From: Sarcocystis neurona
Taxonomy: Eukaryota; Apicomplexa; Conoidasida; Eucoccidiorida; Sarcocystidae
NCBI GenBank assembly: GCA_000727475.1
Contig: KL647305.1
Span: 2,111,091-2,175,090, forward strand
Length of the DNA stretch: 64,000 bases
Reading direction: 5' to 3'
Under the pieces are notes generated by a model, which was not told the origin of the DNA, ran no database searches, and worked only from the letters and a program-made list of their open reading frames with translations. How positions within the stretch are numbered: position 1 is the first letter of the stretch; every line of letters begins with the position of its first letter. The position numbers were made by a program, and so were the translations under genes. Of this stretch, positions 39,026 through 51,000 are shown piece by piece.

Positions 39026-42000
39026 GTACGCGCAGACAATCTTCCAGTGTGCCCCATCACACCTTTCCTGCCCTACATACCTACGTATACGCCCCTCGTC
39101 GAGCAGCTATACATATAAATATTAGCACAATCCTGTTCTTAGATATAGAACTATATATGTGTGGATCTGTGTGAGTATGTATATAGAGGTAGACACGTAA
39201 AGACGCATGCAGACATACAAGTGTGTACGTATACGGGAAAACAGATCCCGCTTCACTTTTCCCAATATACAAACTTCTGTATATAGCTGTTCTCCTCTTC
39301 GTATACTCACAGATACACATGAAAACACTAACACCCCTACTACACACAGATATATGAAGACGTGTCTGTGTGTATGTAATATATATATGTATGTTGCTAT
39401 GTGTATGTGTCACATGTACCTGTTTCTCCGTCGTATATATACGAATGCCTGGAGACGCAGTGGAATATATATGAGCTGCTGCCTTCTGTCTTCTCTGCCC
39501 CCTTCCAGTCTCTTCCTTTCCGTTTCTCTCCTTCTGCAGTTGTGTCTCTCTCCTCCTCTGCATTTTCACTGCGTATGTGCGAGGCGGTGCCCGTCCTTCG
39601 AAATTGCTGCCAGGGCACGCATAGCGAAGACCGCTGCGTGGTGCCTCGACAAGCGTAACGACGGCACTGCCGAGAGGCGACGCACTTGCTGTTATGTCCC
39701 CTGCTGCGTCCTCACGCGAAGTCTGTGCGAATCCCCGTCTCAGAAGAAATCAACAAACGAGCAGCTGCCTGGCCAGCAGCACTTCTCGCCGACACCAGCC
39801 ACCAAAAACGTCAAAAGGAGGCCGGAAATATAGCAAACGAAACCACCTCTCTCTCTGTCTCTCTTCCATGAAGAAAATGGACCTCCGTATATGCACATAT
39901 AGATACATGTGTATACATATATGTATGGGTATGTGTGTATGTCTACGTATATGTACATATATATGTGTGTGTCTTTCTGTGTGGATGGGAGTGTCTGTGG
40001 TAATGGCCTTCGCTACAAAAGAACAAGTGCGATGACGCAAAGTATACACATATATATACACATATCCATATATATGTGGAGGGATGCATGCACAGCGCTA
40101 TTTATCGTGGTGCGTCATTGGGCAGAATGTCTACTCACGTAATGCGTATAGGGAGAGAAACACGTGTGTGTGGCTGGCTCTGTATGGAGACATTTCTCCA
40201 ACGTAATGTTCTCTGGCGAGCTTCTATACGGAATAAATGTACGTGAATGTATAACAGATATATACGTAAAGAATCCTCTCTTGTACGCCGAAACGAGCCT
40301 TCCACTGAAGTCGAAGATAAGCGACATATATATGTATATATATGTATGGATATGGTTGTTGATAAGGAATGCTATCCGTACATATATAGAGATGTAGATA
40401 TAAAGATAGAAGTGGATATTTGTTTGGAAATGTACAGACCTCTCTCTGGATGTGTAGCTGTCTGTTGACTTGCTACACAGACAACATACATATACATTTA
40501 TATATGTATAACACCTTTGTATAAGTATATATATATACTTATACAAAGGTGCTATACAGATCAGGCGGCTTTAGCTGTGATAGAAGACGAGCTATACACT
40601 TATACATATGTATCTATATCTACCTCTATTCTTACATCTATACGTAGAGAAAGACATATATGAACAGGTATATTGTTAATGATATATATATATGTGAATG
40701 TAAGTGTATATATAGTAGCAGGTATATTGTTCGTGCTGCATCACAGATCATTCCACCATATAATATATATATAGGTAGATAGATAGGTAGGTAGATGGAT
40801 AGGTAGATAGGTAGATAGATAGATAGGTAGATAGATAGATATAGAGTAGATATGTAGATAGGTAGATAGATAGGTAGGTAGATAGGTACATAGATAGATA
40901 GGTAGATGTATAGATAGATATATAGACAGATATATAGATATATGGATAGGTAGATAGGTAGATAAGCAGGTAGGCAGATATAAATATACATGTGAGTATA
41001 CTAGAGGGATGTGTAGCTGAGTATGTGCGGTTTTTTCTCTGGATACGTGCCTCGATCCATTCGAAGGGGTGAAAAGAGATGTCTCTTTAAAGTTTGGGTG
41101 CAGGCGGCGGGATGCTTCTGCTGCTGAGAGGCGCCCCCTCCTCGTCACTTGTGAAGAAATTGAAGAGGAGAAGAAAAGGAGACAGCCACAGAGCGAAAGA
41201 GAGAGACGAGACGGAGGGGTGTTTCTCGGGTGTCTAGACACCACAATTTCTCGGTGATTTATCCGCTTCGTCATCTTCTCTTCGTCTGCTCCCTCTTCGT
41301 TTCTTCTTCGTCCCATTCCGGTCCCTCTGCTTCTGCTTCGATTGTCCTGCTGCTCCGCAGTGTCTTCTGCCTCTTTCGCTTCTTCTACAATTCGTCCCTG
41401 CCTTCGTGCTTCTCTTCTTCGTTGGTTTCCTTTCCGCCCTTTTCTTCTTCATCTCTTCTTTGTTCGTGACTCTCTTTATAATACGGCCTCGTCCCTTGCG
41501 TGACTTGCTTCTCCGTGTTGATGCTTCTGGGTTGCTGTGCCCCTCTTCCTGTCTGTCTTGCTGCCGATGCTGTTTTCCTCTTTGTACTACTTATTGACGG
41601 CGCATCTTCCTGGCGCTGCCGTCCACATGTCTTTTCCTTCTCCCTTTCTGCTGCTGCAGTACTTCCCCGATCTACGCCTCCTCCCCCACGTCCCTGTGCG
41701 AGTTGCTGCTGCCTCCTCTCCGCTGTTATCGAACACCCGCCAAATACGATCCGTCGTCCGCCAAGCTTTCCAGGACGTAATTCGCATGCACTCGTCCGCG
41801 GCAGGTTCTTCGTCATTCCCTTCTTCGCCTTGCTCTTCTTCTTCGTCTTCCTCTTCGTTCTGCCCCGTCGGTGATGCGGCTGCTTCCTCTGCTGCCGTTG
41901 TGTTGGATCGAGGTGACACAGCAGGTGCTGCTGGCGATGCTGCTGCTGCTGCTGCACCTGTAGTCGGTCCTCGGTTCGCTTCGGCTGCTGCTTTTTCTGC

Positions 42001-45000
42001 TCCTGCGGCTCTCTCTGCTCCTTCTGTTGCTGGTGGGTCTCGCTTTGCTACTGCTGACGATCCTGTTCCTCTGACGCTGCTGCTCGAGGCTCTCGGCTTT
42101 CGCTTCTTCATTGCACGTGGCGGAGGAAGCAACGGCAGCCCCCACAGCAGCTGCAGCAGCAGCAACAGCATCAACAGCATTTGCTTGGATCTTCAGCTTT
42201 CACCTCGTCTTGCGCCACGGCCGTATGCGTATCTGTCTCGCTGCTGCAGCCCCCCCTGCTCTCTCCCTACATCAGCAGTGCAAGCCGCAGCAGCGGGGGT
42301 CTCATGGACAGGTGCGGGAGCAGTGGCAGCAGCAACAGCAGCATCTGCGTCACAAGCAGAGGGTGACGTTAATTCTTCGTGTCTGGACTCTTCCGGAGGA
42401 GACACTGATGATTCTGCGACTGCCCTGCCTCCTATACTGCAGCAGCTGGTACAAATGCAACTGATGCGGCAACAGCAGAAGCAGCAGCAGCTCCTGCTGC
42501 TACCCGAACACGACGCTGCTGCAACTTGGTCACTGCTGGCGACAGCTAAGGCAGCCCGCACGCACATGAACCGCTGGCGCCAACAACAGGAGCAGCAGCA
42601 GCAGCAACAGCAGCGGAGGCAGCCGCAGGCGGCCTCAGAAGCGCACGAGGTCCAGGAGCAGCAACAGATTGATTGGCAGTGGGAAGCGAAGGCGTGCTCG
42701 AACCAGCAGCAGCAACGGCAGCAGAACGTCTCTGAGAAGAAGCAGCGCTGGAGCACGCAGCAGCAGCAGCCGTTCAGGGTGCAACAGCAGCAGCAGGTGG
42801 TGGTGGACAGGGGGCGTGGGACAGCTGCTTCGTCTGCAGTGCTGACTGCCAGCACCGGGGAAACTGCTAGGTCCACAGCAGCAGCATCAGCTGCAGCAGC
42901 CCTCCCAGCAGCAGCGGCAGATATGGGAGAGGACGAAGAAGAAACAGCAGCAGCAGCAGGCGAAGAACATGTTGAAGCAGAAGCAAGATGCAACAGTTCA
43001 GACGGTGACAGCAGAGAATACGTCCCCGCTGCTGCATGCGGAGAAGTTTCTACTCGCAGAGTTGGCGACCGCCAGAGCGCCTTTGGTGGACTCTTGTCGC
43101 GCATACTGGCCTACCAACGGTGGCTGCACCGGCTGCAGCAGCAGGAGCTTCTACAGAAGCAGCAGGAGCGACTTAGGCAGCAGCAGCAGCAGAAGCAACT
43201 TCTGCAGCTGCAGCGGCCGAAGCAACTTCAGCAGCAGCAGCAGAAGCAACTTCTGCAGCAGCAGCAGCAGCAGGAGCAATCTCAACAGCAGCAGCAGGAG
43301 CGGATTCAGCAGCAGCGGCGGATACAGCTTCACAAGCAGCAACAGCAGGTGGTTCCACAGCGACAGGAGATTCAGCGGTCTCACGGGCAGGCCAAGCAGT
43401 CTCGGGAGGAGCAGCGGCAGCTTGGGAAGAAGCAGCCGTGGGGTCAGCAGGGCCTGCAGCAGACGCAGGGGTTTGAGAAACAGATATTGCAGCAGCGGTT
43501 AGAGGATCCGAAGCAGCAGCTGCAAAAACAGCAAGTTCAACAGCAGCCGCCACTGCTGCAGGAGGAGGAGGAGAGGCAGCAGCAGCGCACGAGCAGCAGC
43601 TGCAGCGGTTCTTCGCTTTTGCCTTTGATGCGAGAAGACGATTATCTCCTGCCGTCCTCGGTTGGCACGGGGAATGGCGGCGAATATTTGCGCGCCTTGC
43701 CCTGCCCCTCGCATGTCTGCTCCTCTTCGTTCTCTCCCTCCTCTTCCTCTTCCTCTGCTGCTGCTGCTGCTGCTTCTTGTGACAGTGGGAGAGCCGAAGC
43801 AGTTGACGTCCCCGAAGTTCCGCGAGGCGGAGCTGCAGCAGCAGCTGCTTCTTCTTCTTCTGCAGAGAAAAGAACTCCCCCAGCCGCAACAACGTCTACA
43901 GCAGCATCAGAGTGTGCTGAGAAAACTGCTGCAGCGAGGCTGCTAACTGTAGCAGAAGGTGCGACAACAGCAGCGGCCACAGGGCCAGCGACGGACCCAC
44001 CAGCAGCAGCAGCGGTGCCGAAGGAAGCAGCAGCTGGTGCAGCCGCAAGAAGAACAGTAGCAACAGAAGAAGAAAGAGCTGCAGCAGGGCAGAATGCACC
44101 AGCAACAGCAGAATGTCCAGCAGAGAAGTCGTCGAAAGATAAACTAGAAGGAGGAAGAGGAGAAGGAGAAGCAGCAGCAGCAGACGAACAGGTGCTGTCT
44201 GCGTTGTCAGCTACAGCAAGCCGCTCACAACGTGCTGCTTGCGGAGCTGTTGAAGCAGGCCGGCACAGGACGGACCTGCGAGGAAGAAAAGAAGCAACCC
44301 AAGATCGGCCGCAGAACGGGCTGGCGCTGCAGCTCCCGGTGGAAGTTGAACTGCTGCGGCTGCAGCAACTGGAGCACACCAAGACGTTCGCAGCGCGAAG
44401 CCCGACAAGCGCAGCCGCTGCTGCTGTCGCCAAGGGACCTGCTGCTGTTGCCAGCCGAGCTGCTGCTGCTGCCAGCAGAGCTGCCGCTGCTGCCAGCGGA
44501 GCTACCGCTGCTGCCAGCGAAGCTGCTGCTGTTGCCAGCGGAGCTGCTACTGGAGCTGCTGCGGCCGTGATGCCTTCTTTCGTGTCTGCTGCCGGTCTGG
44601 CAGCAGCACATGAGAGCGACGACGCAGCAGCAGCAGCGGTGGCCCTCGCCTCTGGCGTGCGGCGCATGTGGCGGCGCGAGCGAGACCTCGTCGTAGGTTT
44701 TCCGCACACTTCCACAGCGACCGCAGAAAGCCGCGGCGCACTTCTTGGGCAGCAACGTATAAAAATGCGACTCTGCAGTGCTGAGGCGTTCCACTACAGA
44801 GAAGAAGGTCGCACACGTTGCTGCTCTTTTATATGGAGCAGCTGTATGCGCGTCTATCTGGACGACAGCAGGAGCTGCTGGCATCGCTTCTTTTTCTCTC
44901 TGTATCTCTCTCTTATTCGCTGTGTATGGCGATCTGCTTCTTCATACGTGACGAGAAGCACGTGCGCTCATGTCCACCTATACGCCTACGTAGTTGTCTA

Positions 45001-48000
45001 TGTATACGTTATCCCTATATATGTATATATATATGTATGCATATGTGCATGTATATATGTATATATGGACGTACTTGTGTATATTGGTATGCATGCGTCT
45101 ACGAATATATGTGTGTGTGTACATGTCTATGTACGTACGTATGTATATATATATATATTTGTATGTATATATATGGACGTATATATGTTTATATGCCTGT
45201 GCGTGCGCGTGTGGGTATATATATGTATATGCATATGTATTGGTGTGTGTTTACGAAGACGCGTAGAAGAAGAGCCCCTGTAGAAGTAGCTACACATCAA
45301 CATGCGCAGATTCATAAGAGACCCCCACCACCGGCAGCTCGGGGGGAGAGGAGCCCCAGGCGCGTGAGGCGTCCTCCTCGCTGTTGTCGCTGTAGCGCCT
45401 TTTACCGCCCACGGACCAACACAAAAATATCTTGGCCTCCACGCTCCTCATCTCTCACCGCTATTCGCCTGCGCCCGCACTCGTCAATATACAAATATAT
45501 ATACACATACATATATATAGAGAGGGATATATATATATATATATTAGCCTTTCGATCGTAGCAAGCCTCTCTTGTCCCTGTGTGCGTGTGTGTGTGTGTT
45601 TGCATGTGTGTGCGTATGACGATGACCGGGTTGTTGCTGCTTTGACCCGGCAGAAAATTCCTCTCTGCGGCCGCTCTTGCTGCTGCTGTTGCTGCTGCTG
45701 TCGCCACGAGACGACTGGCGACTTCGTTTGGTGCCGCGCTGCGAACTTCCTTCAGTCGCTTTCTCCGTTCTCACCGCTTCTGCAGCACATGCGTCTAGAT
45801 ATAATATATATATATATGTATGTATGGGTGGCAGCACCACAGGGATATATGTATTACTGTAGAGGTCTGTGTAGGCCTGCAAGCCGGTGAGTGTTATAGT
45901 GAGTCGAAGAGTAGCTGCTGATGGTCCTGCGGCCAGTCCGCCTTGCTGCTGCAGGAGACGAAGGACACGCTGTTCGGGTGACGTTGCTGCTGAGGGAAAG
46001 GGCAGCAGCCTTCCCTGCAGAGATACACACGAGGAAGGAAGGTTGCCGCTGGTACTCCTGCTGCTCCTGAAAGTCAAGCCGCCGCGCGTCTCCTGTGCCG
46101 CTGCTGCTGCTGCAGTTCACGTCAAGCAGCTTCACTTCGCATTTCTGCTGCCGCTGCTGCTGCAGACTAACGAAGTGGAGCCGCTGCTTATCCGGCCTTC
46201 GGTGGTGTAACTGGTGCTGCTGCTGCTCGTGCGAAGGACCGCGGGCCTCCTACACTGCTGCCGCTGTTGCTGTGGCGTTCAACCAACTTGCTGCCGTTCC
46301 ATCTGCGACTCCTGCTGCTGCATCAAGGAGGCACAAGAAAGAGCCGCCGCGTGGTGTGTTGTTGCTGCTGCTTCTCCCTTTGCTGCCGGGCCTCCCTGCA
46401 ACTGCTGCGCCGCCTTGTGCCACGACCGCTGCTTCTCTGTCGCCGCTGCCGGCGCAGTGGACAGATCGAGGCAGGGGCGTCGGCGGCGTTCCTCTCTTCT
46501 GCTGTTGCTGCTTTCGCCGATTTTTCGCAGAGGCGCCCCGCCAGTTGCTGTTTTGCTGCTCGTGCTGCTTGCAGATATGGGACCCGTTTTGCGGGGATGG
46601 CAGTCTGCTGCTCGAGGTGGCCTTGCTGCTGAAAGAGGAACTCTGTGTCTACCCGGCGTCGCTGCCTTCTCCTTTATCGCGGCTGCTCTGCAATCTTGCT
46701 GCTGCAGCAGACTCCCCTGCAGTTTCCCCAGCAGCAGCAGCAGCAGCGTCACCAGGACCAGCGACGTCGTCAGGAGCTGCACCAGCACCGCCAGGAGCAG
46801 CAGCAGCGTGGCCAGGAGCAGCAGCGTCGTCGTCAGAAGCAACAGCGTCGCCAGAAGCAGCAGCGTGGCCAGAGGCAGCATCGTCGCCAGGAGCAGCAGC
46901 GTCGTCAGCAGCAGTAGCAGATGGGAACAGAAGCGCGGAAGGAAACGAAGAAAACGCACTAGCAGCCAGGGCCACAGGAGCAGCAACTGCGTCGTGGAGA
47001 GCCGCAGAAGCAGCAGCTACGGCGGGCGCGGAGATGCAGCTGGCAGCCGCACCCGGTACAGCAGTGTCAGAAGGAGGGGATGCAGTTCGTACTGCTGCGG
47101 AAGCAGCAGCAGCAGCAACAGGGGGCGCGTCCAGAAGAAGCGCAGCACCAGAGGAGGAGGCGGAGGAAGAGGAGCAGATGGAGACAGCAGGAGCAGCAGG
47201 AGTGCACGACCTCACAAGCGGCAAAAGCGACGCAGCGGCAGTGGCTGCAGCAGGCCAAGTTAAACCAGCAGCAGCGGCAACCAGAAGTGATAGGCTAGAT
47301 GCCCCACTTTTTCGACCTGCTGCTGGGAGTGCGAATGCTGTTGCTGCTGCTGCTTTAGCGACACGCCATTGGCTTGAAGCGCGCCAGTATACTGCAGAGA
47401 AACCGCGTAGAAGCAGCTTAAGAAAAAATGTTGTCACCTTGGTTGGCTCTGATGAACGGCCCCTGCTGCTGCATGCCGCACGCGAGCGACTCCGCTGCTT
47501 CCACCGTTTTTACTTCGGCGAACCAGGGCAGCAGCAGCCGCAGCAACATGTCGAACAGCAGCAGCAGCGACGGCAGCAGGAGCCGCAGCAGCAGCAGGGG
47601 AAGGGTCTGGAACCGCTGCTGCAGCGTCAGGAGCGCGGGCAAGACCAGCGAGAGACAGCGGAGCAGCAGCAGAAGCGACGACAGCAGCAGATGCAGCAGC
47701 AGCAGGCGGGGAGGGGGGCGGCTGTGCCGGAGATGGAATGGGAACGGGCAGCAAGCGAACGAGCTGCAGCAGGGAGCAGAGAAGCAACAACAGCAGCGAG
47801 GGCAGCAGGGGCAGTATTGTCGTCGCAACAAGAACAGCAGCAGGGGGTGGAAGACATGCCGCAGCACCAGAGATGGGAGCAGCAGCAGGTAGCGGATGCA
47901 GCACAGGACCGCCTTTTGCTGGTGGACGCTGCTGGCTTTTCCGGAGACGAGGCAGAAGCTGCTGCCTGCATCGCTAGGCGAGCAAACCTTCCTTTATTTT

Positions 48001-51000
48001 CTGCTGCTCCACAAATTGTCGCTGCGGACTCGGCTGCTGCAAAGCGAAGGCGTGCAAACGAAGCAGCAGCAATCGCCCAGAGGTTCGACAATAAGGAGAA
48101 AGAAGAAGAAGGCGAGCCGGAGGCTGCTGCGCGTTTGTCTGTCGTCGCAGCAAATAGAATGGCAAGGATCTCTGTTGCAGCGCCGCGTGCAGCCGCGGCA
48201 GCAGGTGGACTATTCTCCTTCAATCAGATGCTGCAGTTCGTTGTCGACGGCTTGCAAAGTCCAAAAGAAGCCAGCAGCAGCAGCAGCAAGAGGATCAACA
48301 GGGCAACCATCAGCAGCAGCAGGACCAGCAGCAGCAACAGCAGCGGCAGTTGCAGTAGCAGCAACGACGGCAGCGAGAGCAACAACAGCAGCAGGACCAC
48401 CAGCAGTTCCAGCAGCAGTGGGAGTGCCAGCAGCCGTACGAGCAGCAGCAGCAGTGCGACCAGCATCAGCAATGCGAGCAGCAGCAGTCGTCTGAGCAGC
48501 AGTACCACCACCAGGAGAACGGACAGCAGCAGCAGCAGTGGAGCAGGTGAAACCGCGTGGAAGGACGCTAAAAGAGAGCCACGCGGCAGCATTGCTGATG
48601 TTTCAGGCCAGAACGTCCGCACCAGCAACACGCAAGGTTTGCTACTTCCCCAGCAGGGCGACCTTTCCCCGGGCAACTCGGACCGTGCGGCGCTGGCGAA
48701 GTGCGTCCCGAAGCAGGAGCAGCAGGAGCACAGGAATGGGAGGGGGGGTTGCACGGCTGACGCGGAGGAGAAGGAGAAGGAAGAGGAGGAGCAGATACAA
48801 CAGCAGCCAGAGCAGCACAGCGCAACACAGCGACAGCAGCAAGGAGGACGAGAAACACAGGGAAAGAAAGAGCAGCAGCCACAGCAGCAAGATCCGTCCC
48901 TGGCATCAGAACAGCATCCGCAGCAGCAGCAGGAGCTGGTGGCACAGCAGCAACAGCAGCAGGTAAATGACAGGAAGACCACGAACGAGAATAAGGAAGA
49001 CCAGCAGCTGAAGAAGCCGGAGACGCAGCAACGGCGGCTGCAGGACACCGGAGGCAGACTGCGCGGCTCTACAACCCAGGGTGCAAGAAGGGATACAGAA
49101 GGAGCACAAGTGCTTGTCTACCCAGCAGACGCAGCAGTGCCAAAGACGGCGAAGCAGCAGCTGCAGCAGGAGACAGCAGTGGCCCACCAGCAGCCTGTCG
49201 CTCAAGCAGGTCCTTCCGTAGAGCATGCAGCAGCAACAGCATCAGAGAAAATATACACTACAGATCAAGAAGGAAACGCGCTATGGGGAACCATGTAAGC
49301 TCTGTAATTGTGTGCACCGCAGAAAGAGAAGACACTTCTTCATCTCTCTCTCTCTCGTGGCCCTCTTGAATATATATACACGTGTGCTTGTTTAATGACA
49401 CATGTTAACGTGCTTCTTTCTTTGACACGCCCGCACCAAAAATACCGAGCTCTCTCTCTCTCTATATATATATATATATGTTGTCTCTCTGCATACATAT
49501 ATATACATATATATATACATACATACATACGTACATACACACATACATATATACATGCATATATATATATATACATGTATACACGTATATATGTATTTTC
49601 TGTCTATATGTATTTATATATATATATATATGTACGTATCTCTTTTGTCGCTTTGTACATATATATATACATGTGTATATGTCTTGTCTTTCTGTCTGTA
49701 TATATATATGTGTTGTCTGCCTGTCTGTGTACATAGGTATATATGTATATGTGTATGTGTCTCCCTCTGTGTGTCTAATCAGTTGGTAAATTTAATAACG
49801 CTTGTGCACACACATGTAAAATTCACAAATATATATATATACAAGTGTAATTGTGGGTATCCCACAACTTTTTGTCCTTATGAATATAGAAGTATACACA
49901 CGTTTATATATATATGTGTATATATGTATATGTATCGCCTTCCGGCTTCCCCTCTCTTTTGTGTATCTATATGTGACTTACTGGCACGCCTTCTCGTTAT
50001 ACATGTGTATATTCAAATGTATATGTGTGTGTGTGTGTGTCAATATCTATATCTGTACCACTATCCATATCTATTTACCTACCTATCTATATCCATATAT
50101 GCAGGTAGGCACATAGAGAGAGAGATTGACAGATAGGTGTTCCCCTGTCTAGGCGCATGCAGCAGCCTATGCGTTACATAAGCCCCCCTGCATGCATGCA
50201 TGTGGTCACATGTACATGTATATAAAGACCGGCCCACACTCTTCTTCCCTTCCCTCTTTCCGCGGACACGCACGTGCACCTACGTGTCTTCGCTGACTCT
50301 CTCTCTCCCTCCACATATATATATGCGTTTATCTAGCTTTCTACAGGCGGGCATATATATACACATAAGTATATATGTATATATACGCGCTTCTCTGTGT
50401 ATATATATGTACGTGTGTGTAAGCGAGCTGTGAGAATCTAGTCGTCTTTGAGCGTGGGTTGAGTGTAACTTCCTCCACTTTCTTGCGTGCTGACTGCTTT
50501 TGTCTTTTGACTTCTCCTCCTGCTTTTCCTTGTGACTTCAAGGAAGCTTCCCTTCAACGTCGCGCTGGTGCATGCGCCCTACACTTACGTGGCGCCGTTT
50601 CTGCGCGGGGCTGTGCTGCTCACTCGGATGCCTGGCAAACGCGAGGCGGAGGTACATTTTCAGAGTCTCTCTCTTATCACCTCCGCCCATCGACATACAC
50701 ACATATATGTCCTTCTCTCTCCGTCTTCCTCTCTCTCTGTACATATATATGTATCTGTGTTGGTCGGCGTCTGTTTATCTGTTTATACGTGTCTATCTAC
50801 GTGTGCACCTACCCCTACCTACTTGTCTGTGTCCATCTGCCTACCTGTCTGTCTATCCTCCCCACTGCTCTCCTTCTCCTGCTTCTTCTTCTTGTCTCTC
50901 GCTATTGTTGGTAGTTCACTCTTGGGTCTTCCTCTTGGCTCTCTCTGTCCTTCGTATGTCTCTCTTCCATTTACGTCTCTCCCTTTTTAGTCTGCCTGTT

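Larger units (their letters stand above)
39026..41659. repeat. Methyltransferase intron 1 with GATA/GGTA array and a long palindrome
   Basis: TA/ACAT repeats (about 39360-39410 and 39890-40080), a 52-base palindrome at 40506-40557, an imperfect GATA/GGTA array at about 40770-40985, and CT-rich sequence before the acceptor at 41659. Confidence 0.65.

Noticed and set aside
39540..39654. Possible methyltransferase exon with a CTTCTGCAG acceptor and [14 protein letters not shown]
   Set aside because: Its only good donor leaves phase 1, which does not match the phase 0 acceptor at 41659. Joining exon 1 directly to 41660 gives a better THUMP pattern.
44225..44884. 220-aa minus-strand ORF with Cys/Ser-rich sequence
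   Set aside because: Antisense of methyltransferase exon 2, whose plus frame leads in phase into motif I.
46645..48966. Alternative Gln/Arg- and Ser-rich frames over methyltransferase exon 3
   Set aside because: Shadow frames of the CAG tracts; only one frame contains the DPFCGDG and GSD motifs.
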